Source of the DNA: Paraburkholderia edwinii
Lineage (GTDB): Bacteria > Pseudomonadota > Gammaproteobacteria > Burkholderiales > Burkholderiaceae
NCBI RefSeq assembly: GCF_019428685.1
Contig: NZ_CP080096.1
Span: 2,542,001 to 2,606,000, forward strand
Reading direction: 5' to 3'
Length of the DNA: 64,000 bases
Every line of letters starts with the position of its first letter. Positions within the stretch are counted from its first letter, which is position 1. Below, piece by piece: positions 1 to 9,011 of this stretch. The notes below the pieces were generated by a model. That model saw only the letters and a list, made by a program, of their open reading frames with translations. It ran no database searches and had not been told where the DNA came from. The position numbers and the translations under genes were made by a program.

Positions 1-210
1 CGCTTCCACCTGCTTACCCATGTTGTCTCGCCACACATCCCCATGCTGGACATAATATGCAGGCACATGGATTCTCTGTGTATAGATTGCAACTGGATAA
101 TCTTCAAATTGAGGAATCTGAATACGTGTTGACGCTTTCGCGCTGGCAATCAGAATTATGCCGACGAGAATTATGTCAACGAGAACTGAAAGAATAGTCT
201 TTTTCTGCAT
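1..210 (-). CDS. Secreted small protein, 3' part outside window; candidate T6SS immunity protein
   Basis: An ATG at 208-210 (minus strand) opens a frame that stays open for 70 codons to the window edge, so the C-terminus is missing. A GGTGAG ribosome-site-like stretch lies just upstream. The protein begins MQKKTILS, followed by a hydrophobic stretch (about residues 7-24) and an AKA-S type cleavage site, so it should be exported to the periplasm or held by a signal anchor. It starts only 11 bases after the stop of the peptidoglycan-hydrolase effector, so the two are probably cotranscribed. Effector genes of this kind are normally followed by a periplasmic immunity gene; that role is inferred from position and export signal only. 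I do not recognise the family. The DNA is AT-richer than the rest of the window (55 of the first 120 bases are G or C). Confidence 0.6.
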   Translation of the reverse strand, partial: MQKKTILSVLVDIILVGIILIASAKASTRIQIPQFEDYPVAIYTQRIHVPAYYVQHGDVWRDNMGKQVEA

Positions 211-221
211 AAGCTCACCCG

Positions 222-2522
222 TCAACCGATCAAGTCACTCAAACCGCCGATAGCTACCGCCAAATCGCTCTTCCCGCTCAATTCGTCATTGAGGTATACG
301 GAAAATTTCTTGCTGACGGTATCCATGCTCACACCACCCTGGCCGTACATATCGCCGGGAAGACTTGCCCACTCCAGATTGCAACGATCGTCAAAGACTG
401 CCTTCTTTATGTCGCCTTCCTTTATGCTCTCGATTGCACGTCTCTTGAATTTCAAAAGAACCACGCAAAATCTGTCCTGAGATGCAGGAGAAAAGTCGCT
501 GATACCGTACGTCTTTCTATAACGCGACAACTGCGGGTCATCCCATGTATAAGCCATTACCTGATATGCGCCAGCGGCGGTCGACCTAAGAATCCTTCCT
601 GCGCTTTGCCTGGCAATTTGCAAGCGCGGATGATCGCTGAAATCTTTCCCATAGTCTCTAACAAACGACTCTCCCCCGAACAGCCGTTCATATCCGTCAA
701 CCCCTTCAGTTCCTTCGCCTACCCGAATCATTCGCAGGAATGCTCTTACTCGAGCCTCCTCGAGAGGAATGGTATTTCGCGGAAAATTTGCTACAAGCGC
801 AATAGGGTGAATATGAAATACTTCTGGACTTGATGGAAACACGCCCTTCACAGCTTTCTTGACGTCATCCCACCAGACTAGTCGGTTGAACCGCTCAATT
901 TCAGCGTCGTGATAGGGTTCCTTTGCCACGCGAGCCAATATCTTTTCAAAAAAATCCTGGTACTCGCTATGGCTTGACCACTCGCTGCGATGCTTAGGGA
1001 TCAGACGTGACGCTCTGAACGTCAACCATTTGTGTCCCTTAAGCGCTCGCATTTCATCAGCCGCTTGCGACTCACTTCGCATTGTTGAAAGCGCGCGGTA
1101 CAGGTTGCATGCAAGAGGCTTGAGCTGCTGGACATCACCGGTAGCTGGTTTGTCCTCGCACAAGACGTGATCCAGCCAAGCGTCAACGGAGCCGAAGATA
1201 GTTGGATTGCCAGCATCGGCGCCCGTGACCGTCTCGAAGTCTTTCCACGCGTGCGGCGATTCGCGGGTCACGCCGCCGTTGGGCGGCATCTGCCGATTGC
1301 GAACCCAACCGTTGATGTCTTCGTACCGGCTGTTGGCGCTAGTCACCCTCCACCATTGCTGGCCGTCGCCGAGGGAGTCGTCTTTCGCCCCCTTGCTGTC
1401 TTTCGGCAATGCTTCGAGCACAGCTTGACTATAAATCTGGACCACTGCCGTTTCGGGTGCACGCGCACCCTCACCATCAGTCGAAGGCCGCTCGAACAGT
1501 TTTACCCCTTTATCGATGCGCAGCAACGAAAGCTTTTCAAAATCGATGACCTTGTTTGCCGCCGCACGACTGCTCGCCAGGAAATTTGGCAGCTCATCGC
1601 CACAGAACACCTCGATGTGTACCATCCGGTGCTCTCGCCTAGCATCGTCAGTCTGCCAGTATTGCCCCAGATGGCCGATCAACTCCCCGGCCTTGACAGG
1701 AATAGGTTCGGGCGGCACAACTACCTCGTCACAGCGCGCCTCTGACACAACAGGAACGAGCAACTCGTGCCCCCGTTCTTTCCCAAGATATACCCAACCC
1801 TTATCTGCATCCGGAAACACATATCCCGCGACTCGCGGCGGCATCAGCGCACCTGACTCAATCAGTTCTATTTTTCCCCACCGTCCGTTTTTGCGCTTTT
1901 CGCCAATGCGCACCTTGGCACCACGAGGCAGGATTGCCAGAATCTTCGCACTACCCGCGTCTGCGTGAATGTTTAGCCCTATTTGAGGGGTAACAGGGGC
2001 ACCAGGGTGCGAGCTGACTTTCTGCTTGTCTGCGGCATACTCGGTTACCTGATGGGCGCGTATCCAGTAAGCAGGGGCCAGCGCGGACTGCTGCACATAC
2101 TCGGACACACTTTGCAGATGCATATAGAGACTGAAGAACGTCAGTCGATTACCGAGAGGGTACTCAAGCGCGTGCCGCACCAGTGTGAAGGCGGAGCTAT
2201 ACAAGCCAACTTGCGCAGCACTGTTCCCGTCCGCCGCAATCTGGCTCGCCAGCGGCGTTCGATTTATCCGGTACGCGATAATTTCGCCGGCCGCGATGCA
2301 CCGCACACCATGCGTGAGGTCCAGCTTTTGTCCGGCCCCATTCATCGAGACATGAATGCCGCCGTGCCACATGCCGGAACCGCTGACGGGAAAACTGCCA
2401 TTTCCCTCGCTGGCAAGCCAGTCGTAGAACACATGCTCATCGACAATTTCCTGTCCACGGACGTCACGAAACGGAAAAGCGAAGCTGAGCGTCTGCAGTT
2501 CTGCATGCAATTTTGTCGTCAC
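222..2522 (-). CDS. VgrG-linked T6SS effector: split M23-like fold, SH3-like inserts, C-terminal lambda-type lysozyme (GH104)
   Basis: A 766-residue protein whose start lies 12 bases after the vgrG stop. Residues 590-766 match the layout of phage lambda R lytic transglycosylase: RAFLRMI, GEGTEG, GYERLFGG, SDHPR, STAAGAYQ, DFSP.SQD, EWASLPG and YGQ. Glu603 in GEGT is the predicted catalytic acid. The N-terminal part resembles an M23 peptidase fold (WHGGIH at 52-57, LYMHL at 132-136, GELIGHLG near 279 and VHIEVF at 301-306), but an SH3-like segment (about 185-255) splits it and the HxxxD zinc motif reads HGGIH, so it is probably inactive. A second SH3-like stretch lies near 335-415. There is no signal peptide, as expected for cargo carried on VgrG. 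The likely target is prey peptidoglycan. The 3' half is AT-richer than the T6SS core genes, suggesting separate acquisition. The lysozyme domain is firm; the effector role comes from context. Confidence 0.85.
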   Translation of the reverse strand: MTTKLHAELQTLSFAFPFRDVRGQEIVDEHVFYDWLASEGNGSFPVSGSGMWHGGIHVSMNGAGQKLDLTHGVRCIAAGEIIAYRINRTPLASQIAADGNSAAQVGLYSSAFTLVRHALEYPLGNRLTFFSLYMHLQSVSEYVQQSALAPAYWIRAHQVTEYAADKQKVSSHPGAPVTPQIGLNIHADAGSAKILAILPRGAKVRIGEKRKNGRWGKIELIESGALMPPRVAGYVFPDADKGWVYLGKERGHELLVPVVSEARCDEVVVPPEPIPVKAGELIGHLGQYWQTDDARREHRMVHIEVFCGDELPNFLASSRAAANKVIDFEKLSLLRIDKGVKLFERPSTDGEGARAPETAVVQIYSQAVLEALPKDSKGAKDDSLGDGQQWWRVTSANSRYEDINGWVRNRQMPPNGGVTRESPHAWKDFETVTGADAGNPTIFGSVDAWLDHVLCEDKPATGDVQQLKPLACNLYRALSTMRSESQAADEMRALKGHKWLTFRASRLIPKHRSEWSSHSEYQDFFEKILARVAKEPYHDAEIERFNRLVWWDDVKKAVKGVFPSSPEVFHIHPIALVANFPRNTIPLEEARVRAFLRMIRVGEGTEGVDGYERLFGGESFVRDYGKDFSDHPRLQIARQSAGRILRSTAAGAYQVMAYTWDDPQLSRYRKTYGISDFSPASQDRFCVVLLKFKRRAIESIKEGDIKKAVFDDRCNLEWASLPGDMYGQGGVSMDTVSKKFSVYLNDELSGKSDLAVAIGGLSDLIG

Positions 2523-2534
2523 GATTCGCTACCG

Positions 2535-4874
2535 TTAGTTGGAGAATCCGGGCTTGAACCGCTGCTGTAAATCCTTAAGCGGTGCATCGGCCCATTGCGG
2601 AAACGCAAAGCCGCCACCGTCCGGGGAACCGACCCGCAACTCTCCCCGCAACTCAATTTCACCCGCAGGGCTACCCAGAAAAATCTTGCCGTCGCACAAC
2701 CTGATATAGGCCCCCGATCCATCTCCGATGATGACGCCTTTGCGCCCCGTGATCGTGACCACACCGTTGGACGAACTCACGATCATGTCCTGCATCGACA
2801 TCAGTTCCATTGCATTGCCCTGCGCCTGGATTTGCACCTTGCCCTTGACGGCGAACAATCGAATGCCAAGCTTTGCCGCGAAAAACGAAATCGCTTCTCC
2901 GGCAGCTACGGTGACGCGCTTGAGCACTCCGATATCGAGACCCGCGCCTGCCGTGAAAAAAGCCTGCTTTCGCGCTGCAATTTGAATGTGTTCCCCGCTA
3001 GCGAGGCCGATTCCTTCCGGCGCGGTCGCGACAATTGCTGGCCGCTGCAACCCGGCAAGCTTTTGATCGATCAGTACCCTCTGCTGATCGACTTCTGCCG
3101 GAATGGCGCCCGCCTCATCGACCGACGCGTTGAGCGACTGCAGTATTTCCTTCGACTCGCCCAGTGTCGCGTCGGCGTTGCGCATCTCAAGCATCTCGCC
3201 GGAGGCGGCCAGTTGCGCCTCAGCGGACAATAGATTTCCTAGCGCTCCGCGAGACACGGCATGTCCGTCGGAACGCATCTCGGCGCCGTGCCCACGCTCC
3301 TTCCGTTCCGCATCGACCAAATGGCCGAGATTGAGCTCACTGGTCTGATAAGGCGTCGACAGATGGCTGTGCTCGACGCCTTCCTTGTCCTCGATAGACC
3401 ACTCGGTGCCACCCGCGGTACGGACAACATTGCGCGTATGGTTCAGGTTGTTGACCAGATCCGGGTGCTCGCTGTCATGCATTGCGCCGACGATCACCGG
3501 CCGATCGGGATTCCCTTGTGTAAAGACAAGCGCCACCTCCGTCCCATCGATCAGCGGAAAGTGGTGTCCGTAGTTGTCGCCGCTATAAGGCTTTGAAAGC
3601 CGCACGGGCCGGCTCGTGCCGCCTGGACTCCATTCGTCGAGATCGAACGGCAGCTTGACCACGTAGTGGCCCTGCTCGTTCAGATAAGCGTATTTGTAGT
3701 TCCCCGGTGACGTCACACGTGCGGGCAGAATGCCCTGGATCGACGGTCGCGCCGCCGCATCGACTATCGGTCGCCAGACTCGATCCGAAGGAATCGCCTT
3801 GAATTTGATCGCATATGACTCGCTTCGACCGCCGCTGGAATCGACGGACGTGATCAGCAGGCCATGCGGCGCATCCGCAGGGTTCTGCTCAAGCCGCATC
3901 ACCTCGCCAGCCTCCAGCGCAAAAGGATTTCCCGTTCCAGCGAACGTGACCTGCCCAGCCAGAAGCGCTTCGTGCCTTAGCCGCGCAATGCGTCTACCTT
4001 CTTCCAGGGTATCGTAGTGCTCTCCCCAACGGTAATCGACAGCATCAGTTGTCTTGTCGTCGGGCGCGGCATTCTGCTCGACAACCAGGTTCAGCGCGGC
4101 GCTTCGCTGGTTGTAATTATTCAGACGCACGCCTTCCACGACACGCTTCGTGTGACGCTCAAGCGACTTGATCGCCTCAGCACCCACACTTTCGAGGCCC
4201 GCCTCATGCCGCAGTGGCACAACGCGCTGATGGCGCGCGTAGGCATCGAGATCGTCGCCAAACACGATGAACGCGCGATCCTTCCTCTGCTCGAAGCGGA
4301 ACCAGATGCCCTCTTCCGCCGCCAGCCGCCGGATAAACGCGAAGGTCGTTTCGTGATACTGCGTGATGTACTCGTGCCGCTTGTACTCGCCACGCAGCTG
4401 GAACTCGAAGTCGACACCGGCACGAAAACCGAAGTGGCGCAGCGTATCAGTGATGATTTCCTCAACCGACTGTTTCTGGAACAGCCGGCTCGTTATGCCG
4501 CGATTCAGATCTGCCAATTGCGGCTCGAGCACAACCCGATAGCGCGTTTCGTCCGGCGATGTTTCGAGTTCGTCGAAGCCTGTGACAATGCCGTACACCG
4601 TCCGCGCCGGCGGATTCTTGCTGAACTGCTCCGCGTTTTCGCCGAACATCTTTCGCAAGTAAGCAAGGTCCGGATCGATCGGGTCGATGATGAATTTCGC
4701 CGGTCGGCCGAGCACCTGGTCCATCGGAATGCCAGCGACTTCGCTCGTGAACTCGATCTCGTAGCGATACAACTCGCAAAGCGCGTCGTGCCCCGAAAAT
4801 CGTAAAACGGAGAACGGCGCGGGATGCGGCGCGAGCTTCAGCTCATAAGCCTGCGAAGGCAGAACCATCGACAT
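2535..4874 (-). CDS. vgrG (tssI): Type VI secretion spike protein VgrG
   Basis: A 779-residue VgrG, the trimeric spike that caps the Hcp tube and carries effectors. The N-terminus (YELKLAPHPAPFSVLRFSG) begins the phage gp27-like hub. A gp5-like OB/needle region follows, with a typical stretch around HYVVKLPFD, SKPYSGDNYG, FPLIDGTEVAL and GNPDRPVIVGA, then a DUF2345-type beta-helix region to the C-terminus (AAGEAISFFAAKLGIRLFAVKG and following). There is no C-terminal enzymatic extension, so it should carry cargo non-covalently. The effector gene begins 12 bases downstream, the usual arrangement for a cognate cargo. A GGAG lies about nine bases before the ATG. It sits about 100 bases after tssC and is probably in the same transcript. 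No PAAR gene is seen nearby. Confidence 0.96.
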   Translation of the reverse strand: MSMVLPSQAYELKLAPHPAPFSVLRFSGHDALCELYRYEIEFTSEVAGIPMDQVLGRPAKFIIDPIDPDLAYLRKMFGENAEQFSKNPPARTVYGIVTGFDELETSPDETRYRVVLEPQLADLNRGITSRLFQKQSVEEIITDTLRHFGFRAGVDFEFQLRGEYKRHEYITQYHETTFAFIRRLAAEEGIWFRFEQRKDRAFIVFGDDLDAYARHQRVVPLRHEAGLESVGAEAIKSLERHTKRVVEGVRLNNYNQRSAALNLVVEQNAAPDDKTTDAVDYRWGEHYDTLEEGRRIARLRHEALLAGQVTFAGTGNPFALEAGEVMRLEQNPADAPHGLLITSVDSSGGRSESYAIKFKAIPSDRVWRPIVDAAARPSIQGILPARVTSPGNYKYAYLNEQGHYVVKLPFDLDEWSPGGTSRPVRLSKPYSGDNYGHHFPLIDGTEVALVFTQGNPDRPVIVGAMHDSEHPDLVNNLNHTRNVVRTAGGTEWSIEDKEGVEHSHLSTPYQTSELNLGHLVDAERKERGHGAEMRSDGHAVSRGALGNLLSAEAQLAASGEMLEMRNADATLGESKEILQSLNASVDEAGAIPAEVDQQRVLIDQKLAGLQRPAIVATAPEGIGLASGEHIQIAARKQAFFTAGAGLDIGVLKRVTVAAGEAISFFAAKLGIRLFAVKGKVQIQAQGNAMELMSMQDMIVSSSNGVVTITGRKGVIIGDGSGAYIRLCDGKIFLGSPAGEIELRGELRVGSPDGGGFAFPQWADAPLKDLQQRFKPGFSN

Positions 4875-4974
4875 CTTCGACTTCTCCTCACAAACGTAGG
4901 ACCGGCGAGTGGACGTGCGCCACCGGCGCGCCAGTGCGGCGCGCTTCGGTAGCTCCCTGTGCGTTACCTGCGGA

Positions 4975-6537
4975 TCAGTTCTTGGCTTTCGGCATCTGCG
5001 ACACGAGCGACAGCCCGATGTCCATCCCTTCCACCTGGAAGTGCGGCACGATAAATAGCTTGATGCGGAAGAAGCCGGGGTTGTCCTCGATGTCCTCGAC
5101 CGTTACCGTTGCCTCACGCAGCGGATGCGACGCCTGCAATTCGTCGCCCGGGTCTTTCATCTCGGTCACGAGACCCTTGACCCAATTGTTTAGCTCAAGC
5201 TCGAGCAATCGACGGTCTTTGGTCGTGCCGATGTTTTCGCGCTGAATGAGCTTCAGGTAGTGTGCGATGCGGGACAGCAGGAAGATGTACGGCAAGCGCG
5301 CGTTGATACGACTGTTCGCCGTCGCCTCCTTTGTCTCGAAGGTTGCAGGCTTTTGTGCCGAGTTCGCCGAGAAGAAGCATGCAAAGTCGTGGTTCTTGTA
5401 GAACGACAGCGGGATAAAGCCGAGATTGGCGAACTCGAACTCGCGCGTCTCTGGAATCAGCACTTCAGTCGGAATCTTCGGTTGAGCGCCCGTACCGAGG
5501 TCGTACAGGTGCACCGGCAGATCTTCCACTTTGCCACCCGCTTGTGGGCCGCGAATCTGCACACACCATCCGTTGGTGACGAAGCTGCGCACCATGTTTG
5601 CCGCAAACGCAAACGAAGCATTGACCCACAAATATCGATCGTGGTCCGGGCCCTTGACCGCTTCCTCATAGTTGAACGTGCGCACCGGCGTCGTATCTTT
5701 GCCATAGGGCAAGCGTCCAAGCACGCGCGGCATGGTCAATCCGACGTAGCGGGCGTCGTCCGTGTCGCGAAAGCTCTTCCACTTGATGTACTCCGCACGA
5801 TCGAAGTAGTTGCCAATATCTTGAATCGCGGCGACCTCTTCCATGGTGTTCTTGCCGAAGAACGCGGGCCCGACTGACCCGATAAACGGCATATGCGCAG
5901 CCGCTGCGACCTTGGAAACGTTGCGCAACAGTGCAACGTCCTGCGGCGAGTTCGCGAACTCGAAATCGCTGACCATTGCGCTCACGGGTTGGCCGCCCGG
6001 CGTGTCGTATTCCTCGATGTACGTGAGGCGATACAGACCGCTTTGAATGATCTCGGGTGTATCTTCGAAGTCGCGCATCAGCGCCTCCTTCGATACGTCG
6101 AGGACTTCGATCTTCGCGTTCTTGCGAAAATCCGTGCGCGATACAAGCATCTTGAGCCCGCGCCAGCGCCCTTCCAATGCCTGAAAATCGGGCTGGTGCA
6201 TCACGGCGTCCAACTGGCGGCTGATTTTTCGATCAATCTGGCCGATGTGGAAATCGAGCAGCGACTTGTCGAGCCGGTCGACCGGATGGCTCGCGTCGCT
6301 AATCAAATCGAGGAATGCACTCATGCCACGCGCGATCCGTTCGTCGGCCGAGGCCTCCGAAAGCATGTCGCTATCACGAAACGCCTCGAGCGGCCGCGCT
6401 TCGCTAACCGGTTTCAGGTTGATCTTGCTGCACAGCGATGCATACAAGCTGTCGCTAGCGCCCGAGGACTCAAGGTGCGAGCCCTCCAGGACGATGGTTT
6501 CCGTGGCCCCGTGCCGTGTTTCGTTCTGTTGGTTCAT
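4975..6537 (-). CDS. tssC: T6SS contractile sheath large subunit TssC (VipB/ImpC)
   Basis: Sheath component that polymerises with TssB around the Hcp tube and is disassembled by ClpV. The frame is open further upstream, but the family N-terminus fits the ATG at 6535-6537 (MNQQNETRHG), which gives 520 residues, close to the usual 490-500. The upstream extension would overlap the tssB stop and reads unlike the family. Family hallmarks are visible: LDKSLLDFHIGQIDRKISRQLDAVMHQPDFQ is split here as LDFHIGQIDRKIS and LEGRWRGLKMLV, plus PFIGSVGPAFFG, PRVLGRLPYG, and WVNASFAFA with RSFVTNGWC. The C-terminal PHFQVEGMDIGLSLVSQMP is typical. The start is 73 bases after tssB, and the two are an obligate pair. 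Confidence 0.97.
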   Translation of the reverse strand: MNQQNETRHGATETIVLEGSHLESSGASDSLYASLCSKINLKPVSEARPLEAFRDSDMLSEASADERIARGMSAFLDLISDASHPVDRLDKSLLDFHIGQIDRKISRQLDAVMHQPDFQALEGRWRGLKMLVSRTDFRKNAKIEVLDVSKEALMRDFEDTPEIIQSGLYRLTYIEEYDTPGGQPVSAMVSDFEFANSPQDVALLRNVSKVAAAAHMPFIGSVGPAFFGKNTMEEVAAIQDIGNYFDRAEYIKWKSFRDTDDARYVGLTMPRVLGRLPYGKDTTPVRTFNYEEAVKGPDHDRYLWVNASFAFAANMVRSFVTNGWCVQIRGPQAGGKVEDLPVHLYDLGTGAQPKIPTEVLIPETREFEFANLGFIPLSFYKNHDFACFFSANSAQKPATFETKEATANSRINARLPYIFLLSRIAHYLKLIQRENIGTTKDRRLLELELNNWVKGLVTEMKDPGDELQASHPLREATVTVEDIEDNPGFFRIKLFIVPHFQVEGMDIGLSLVSQMPKAKN

Positions 6538-6610
6538 CTCGTTGTCTGCCTGCGTTCGTATCGCGATGTGATTGCGGAATGCGGTAAGCGCTGGTTTTGC
6601 CTCGCCGCGC

Positions 6611-7123
6611 CTACGCATGCCCTTCCTGCTGCGAGGTCACGCTGCCTATCTGCGCCAGCTCGTTGCGCAGCCTTTCCGATAGATGCCGGTCCTTCAGGAT
6701 CTTTTCGAACTCGCGACGGAACGTGCCGTTGTCGAGCAGGTTCGATTTGAGGTCGCGCAGCAGGTTGCGCATAGCCAGCAACGCCTGCAGTTCGGGAATC
6801 TGCCGTGCAACCTGCTCGGGTTCGAAGTCCTTCATTGACCGGAAGCCGAGGCTCACTGGCAATTCGGATCCATCGTCCACCAGCGTGTTCGGTGCGGCGG
6901 TCTTGAGGTCCGGTGCGTAATCGGCCAGCACCGCGTCGAAGTTGTGCTTGTCGATGTTGACCTTCTTGCGCTCGGCAAGCGGCGCCTGCTCTCGCCCCGC
7001 ACTGAAGTCGCCTGCCACCAGAAGCTTTAGTGGCAACTCAACCTTCTTCTGGGCTCCGCCCGTATGCAGATCCAACGTAATCGAGACGCGACTCTTCGGA
7101 ATTTCGCGCTGGAAGCTGTCCAT
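6611..7123 (-). CDS. tssB: T6SS contractile sheath small subunit TssB (VipA/ImpB)
   Basis: Small sheath subunit that forms heterodimers with TssC. The ATG at 7121-7123 (MDSFQREIPKSRVSI) follows GGAAAGGA at a suitable distance and gives 170 residues, the usual family length. A longer frame reaching 7249 lacks a ribosome site and runs into the AT-rich control region. Recognisable segments are SRVSITLDLHTGGAQKKVELPLKLLVAGDFS split across strands (LPLKLLVAGDFS), ERKKVNIDKHNFD, LPVSLGFRSMKDFEP, and the C-terminal helix LRDLKSNLLDNGTFRREFEK. It is the first gene of the left T6SS arm, divergent from tssK, and its promoter must lie in 7124-7658. Confidence 0.96.
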   Translation of the reverse strand: MDSFQREIPKSRVSITLDLHTGGAQKKVELPLKLLVAGDFSAGREQAPLAERKKVNIDKHNFDAVLADYAPDLKTAAPNTLVDDGSELPVSLGFRSMKDFEPEQVARQIPELQALLAMRNLLRDLKSNLLDNGTFRREFEKILKDRHLSERLRNELAQIGSVTSQQEGHA

Positions 7124-7658
7124 CCGTGTCCTTTCCAATTTATTTAGAGAATGAATCCCCGCTGAACCGATCCTGTTTTGCTCGGCAACTCGCGCAGGAC
7201 GACGTAAATACCTGCTCTGGTCATTTAAATAAGCAAGGATTTTTATCACCTTACTACCGTGTGGTGATTATGTTCGCACGAAAAACATATGGGTAATCAT
7301 CCTGCAAAGACGATTTGACAAATATTTGCAAACGTCATCTAAGACATCTCGCTTCAGTCTTATGCACCGCGGCCTCCAGCAGCGTGACTTCTAGGAAGTT
7401 TCTCAACGAGAAATATGTGCCTTAGTCAGGAAATTTGACATTTCTTGAATATCTTTAAATATCTTAAAACATCGAAAATATAATTTGCCATTGGATTTGA
7501 TCATCGCGTACACTCCGCTCTCACGATTGCGAAGTTAAATTTCGAAGCCTTCCGGCTTATATGCTCTTATTCGACCATCGCTTTGATGGTTACGCGTTAT
7601 CTCATTGCGATCTGATCGTCGCCATCCGATATTCTTTAAACTGTTTTGCGCTACTCCT
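7124..7658. promoter_or_regulatory. AT-rich divergent control region between tssB and tssK
   Basis: This stretch of about 535 bases separates the two divergent T6SS arms. It is strikingly AT-rich from about 7200 to 7500 compared with its neighbours and contains no credible gene. Two TTGACA hexamers lie on the plus strand, at 7315-7320 and 7435-7440. The first is followed after 17 bases by TCTAAG (7338-7343), a four-of-six match to a -10 box, and points to tssK. The second is followed by AT-rich DNA without an equally clear -10 box. AT-rich DNA between GC-rich genes is typical of H-NS-type silencing targets. Promoter calls are by eye and weak; the role as divergent regulatory region is well supported by gene layout. 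Confidence 0.6.
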
Positions 7659-9011
7659 ATGCGGATCGATAAACCGCTTTGGCATGAAGGCCTGATCCTC
7701 ACGCAACAGCACTTTCAACAGCACGAACGTTGGTTTGAGTTCTCGCTGCGTCAGATCGCTACAGCGTCGCTGGCGGAGCCGTGGGGAACGCTCGGCGTCG
7801 ATGTTGATGAAGACGCACTCACAGCGAGTCGCTTCAAGCTCACGCGACTGAAATTGCGCTTTCCGGATGGCACGCCGTTCGATTCGACCGTCGCCGATGC
7901 ACTGCCGCCGGCCCGCGACCTGACACGGGGGCTGCCCGCCGATCTGCAGAGTGTCCTGGTGCTGGCAGCGCTCCCGCTGCCCAATGCGAATGGCAATAAC
8001 TGCCGCTTCGACGAGGCCTCTCTCGCGCGGCCACGCCGGTCGTTTCGCGAATTCGTGCAAGTAGCGGATCTCAACGGCACGGGCGAAGCGGAGATCGCCG
8101 CCGAACGCCACGCAGTGCGGCTGCTATTTGATTTTGAGCCAAGCGAGGACGATACCGTGTGCGCAATCGCGCGCCTCACGCGCGCGGCCAGCGGCGAGTT
8201 CAAGCTCGACCACGGTTATGTGCCGCCTTGCCTGACGTTGGCGAGCCATCCGTTGCATATCGAGCGTATCAACCGCCTTGCAGACATACTGCTGGCGAGG
8301 AGTGTCACACTCGGGGCGCGCCGCGGCGAACGCATCGAACAGGTTACCGAGTACGGCGTCGCGGACGTGCAACTCTTCTGGCTTCTCCACTGTATTCATG
8401 CGGCGTGGCCGCAGCTGCAGTTTTTCGCATCTCACCCATCGCAGCCACCCGAACGGCTCTACACAACGCTCGCTCAGCTAACCGCCGCACTAATGACGTT
8501 CTCGACAGGCGCGCAGCTGACGGACATTCCGCCCTACGATCACGCACAAGCCGAAGATGTATTCACGCGGCTCGAAGCGAAGATCCGTCAACTGCTCGAC
8601 GCGATCATTCCATCGCGCGTCGTGTCCATCGCGTTGACGCAGAAAAGCACGACGACCTGGATGGGTCTTATCGAGGACGAGCGTATCGCGACGAACTCGG
8701 CAGACTGGTATCTGTCCGTCAGCGCGTCGTTGCCGCCATACGAACTCGTCGAGCAGTTCGCGCGGCTTTGCAAGATCGGCGCCCCTGACGATGTCAAGCA
8801 GATCGTCAACTCGGCGCTCGCGGGCATTCCGCTCAAGTCGGTGCAACGCGTGCCTTCTGCGATTCCGGTGCGTCTAGACAACCACTATTTTGCGTTGGAC
8901 GCGGACGACCCCGCACACGCGCGCATGCTCGCTGCGCGCGCTTGCCAGATCTATTTGCCCGCATCGATTCCCGATGCAACGCTCCAACTCCATGCGGTAC
9001 TGAGGTCATGA
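7659..9011 (+). CDS. tssK: T6SS baseplate protein TssK
   Basis: TssK links the T6SS baseplate to the TssL/TssM membrane complex. The ATG at 7659 (MRIDKPLWHEGL) matches the invariant family start: PLWHEGLILTQQHFQQHERWFE is visible, with the diagnostic W.EG....QHFQ pattern. This gives 450 residues, the usual size. An upstream TTG at 7605 adds 18 unlike residues and is rejected. No convincing ribosome site precedes the ATG, which is odd. The C-terminal part shows WYLSVSASLPPYELVEQFARLCKIGAPDDV and LDNHYFALDADD, both typical, though only short pieces need matching. It is first in the right arm, and its stop overlaps the tssL start (ATGA). Confidence 0.95.
   Translation: MRIDKPLWHEGLILTQQHFQQHERWFEFSLRQIATASLAEPWGTLGVDVDEDALTASRFKLTRLKLRFPDGTPFDSTVADALPPARDLTRGLPADLQSVLVLAALPLPNANGNNCRFDEASLARPRRSFREFVQVADLNGTGEAEIAAERHAVRLLFDFEPSEDDTVCAIARLTRAASGEFKLDHGYVPPCLTLASHPLHIERINRLADILLARSVTLGARRGERIEQVTEYGVADVQLFWLLHCIHAAWPQLQFFASHPSQPPERLYTTLAQLTAALMTFSTGAQLTDIPPYDHAQAEDVFTRLEAKIRQLLDAIIPSRVVSIALTQKSTTTWMGLIEDERIATNSADWYLSVSASLPPYELVEQFARLCKIGAPDDVKQIVNSALAGIPLKSVQRVPSAIPVRLDNHYFALDADDPAHARMLAARACQIYLPASIPDATLQLHAVLRS

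Noticed and set aside
222..1000. Prophage remnant, because of the lambda-like lysozyme domain
   Set aside because: No holin, tail or integrase genes; the domain is the C-terminal part of a large protein behind vgrG, which fits a T6SS effector.
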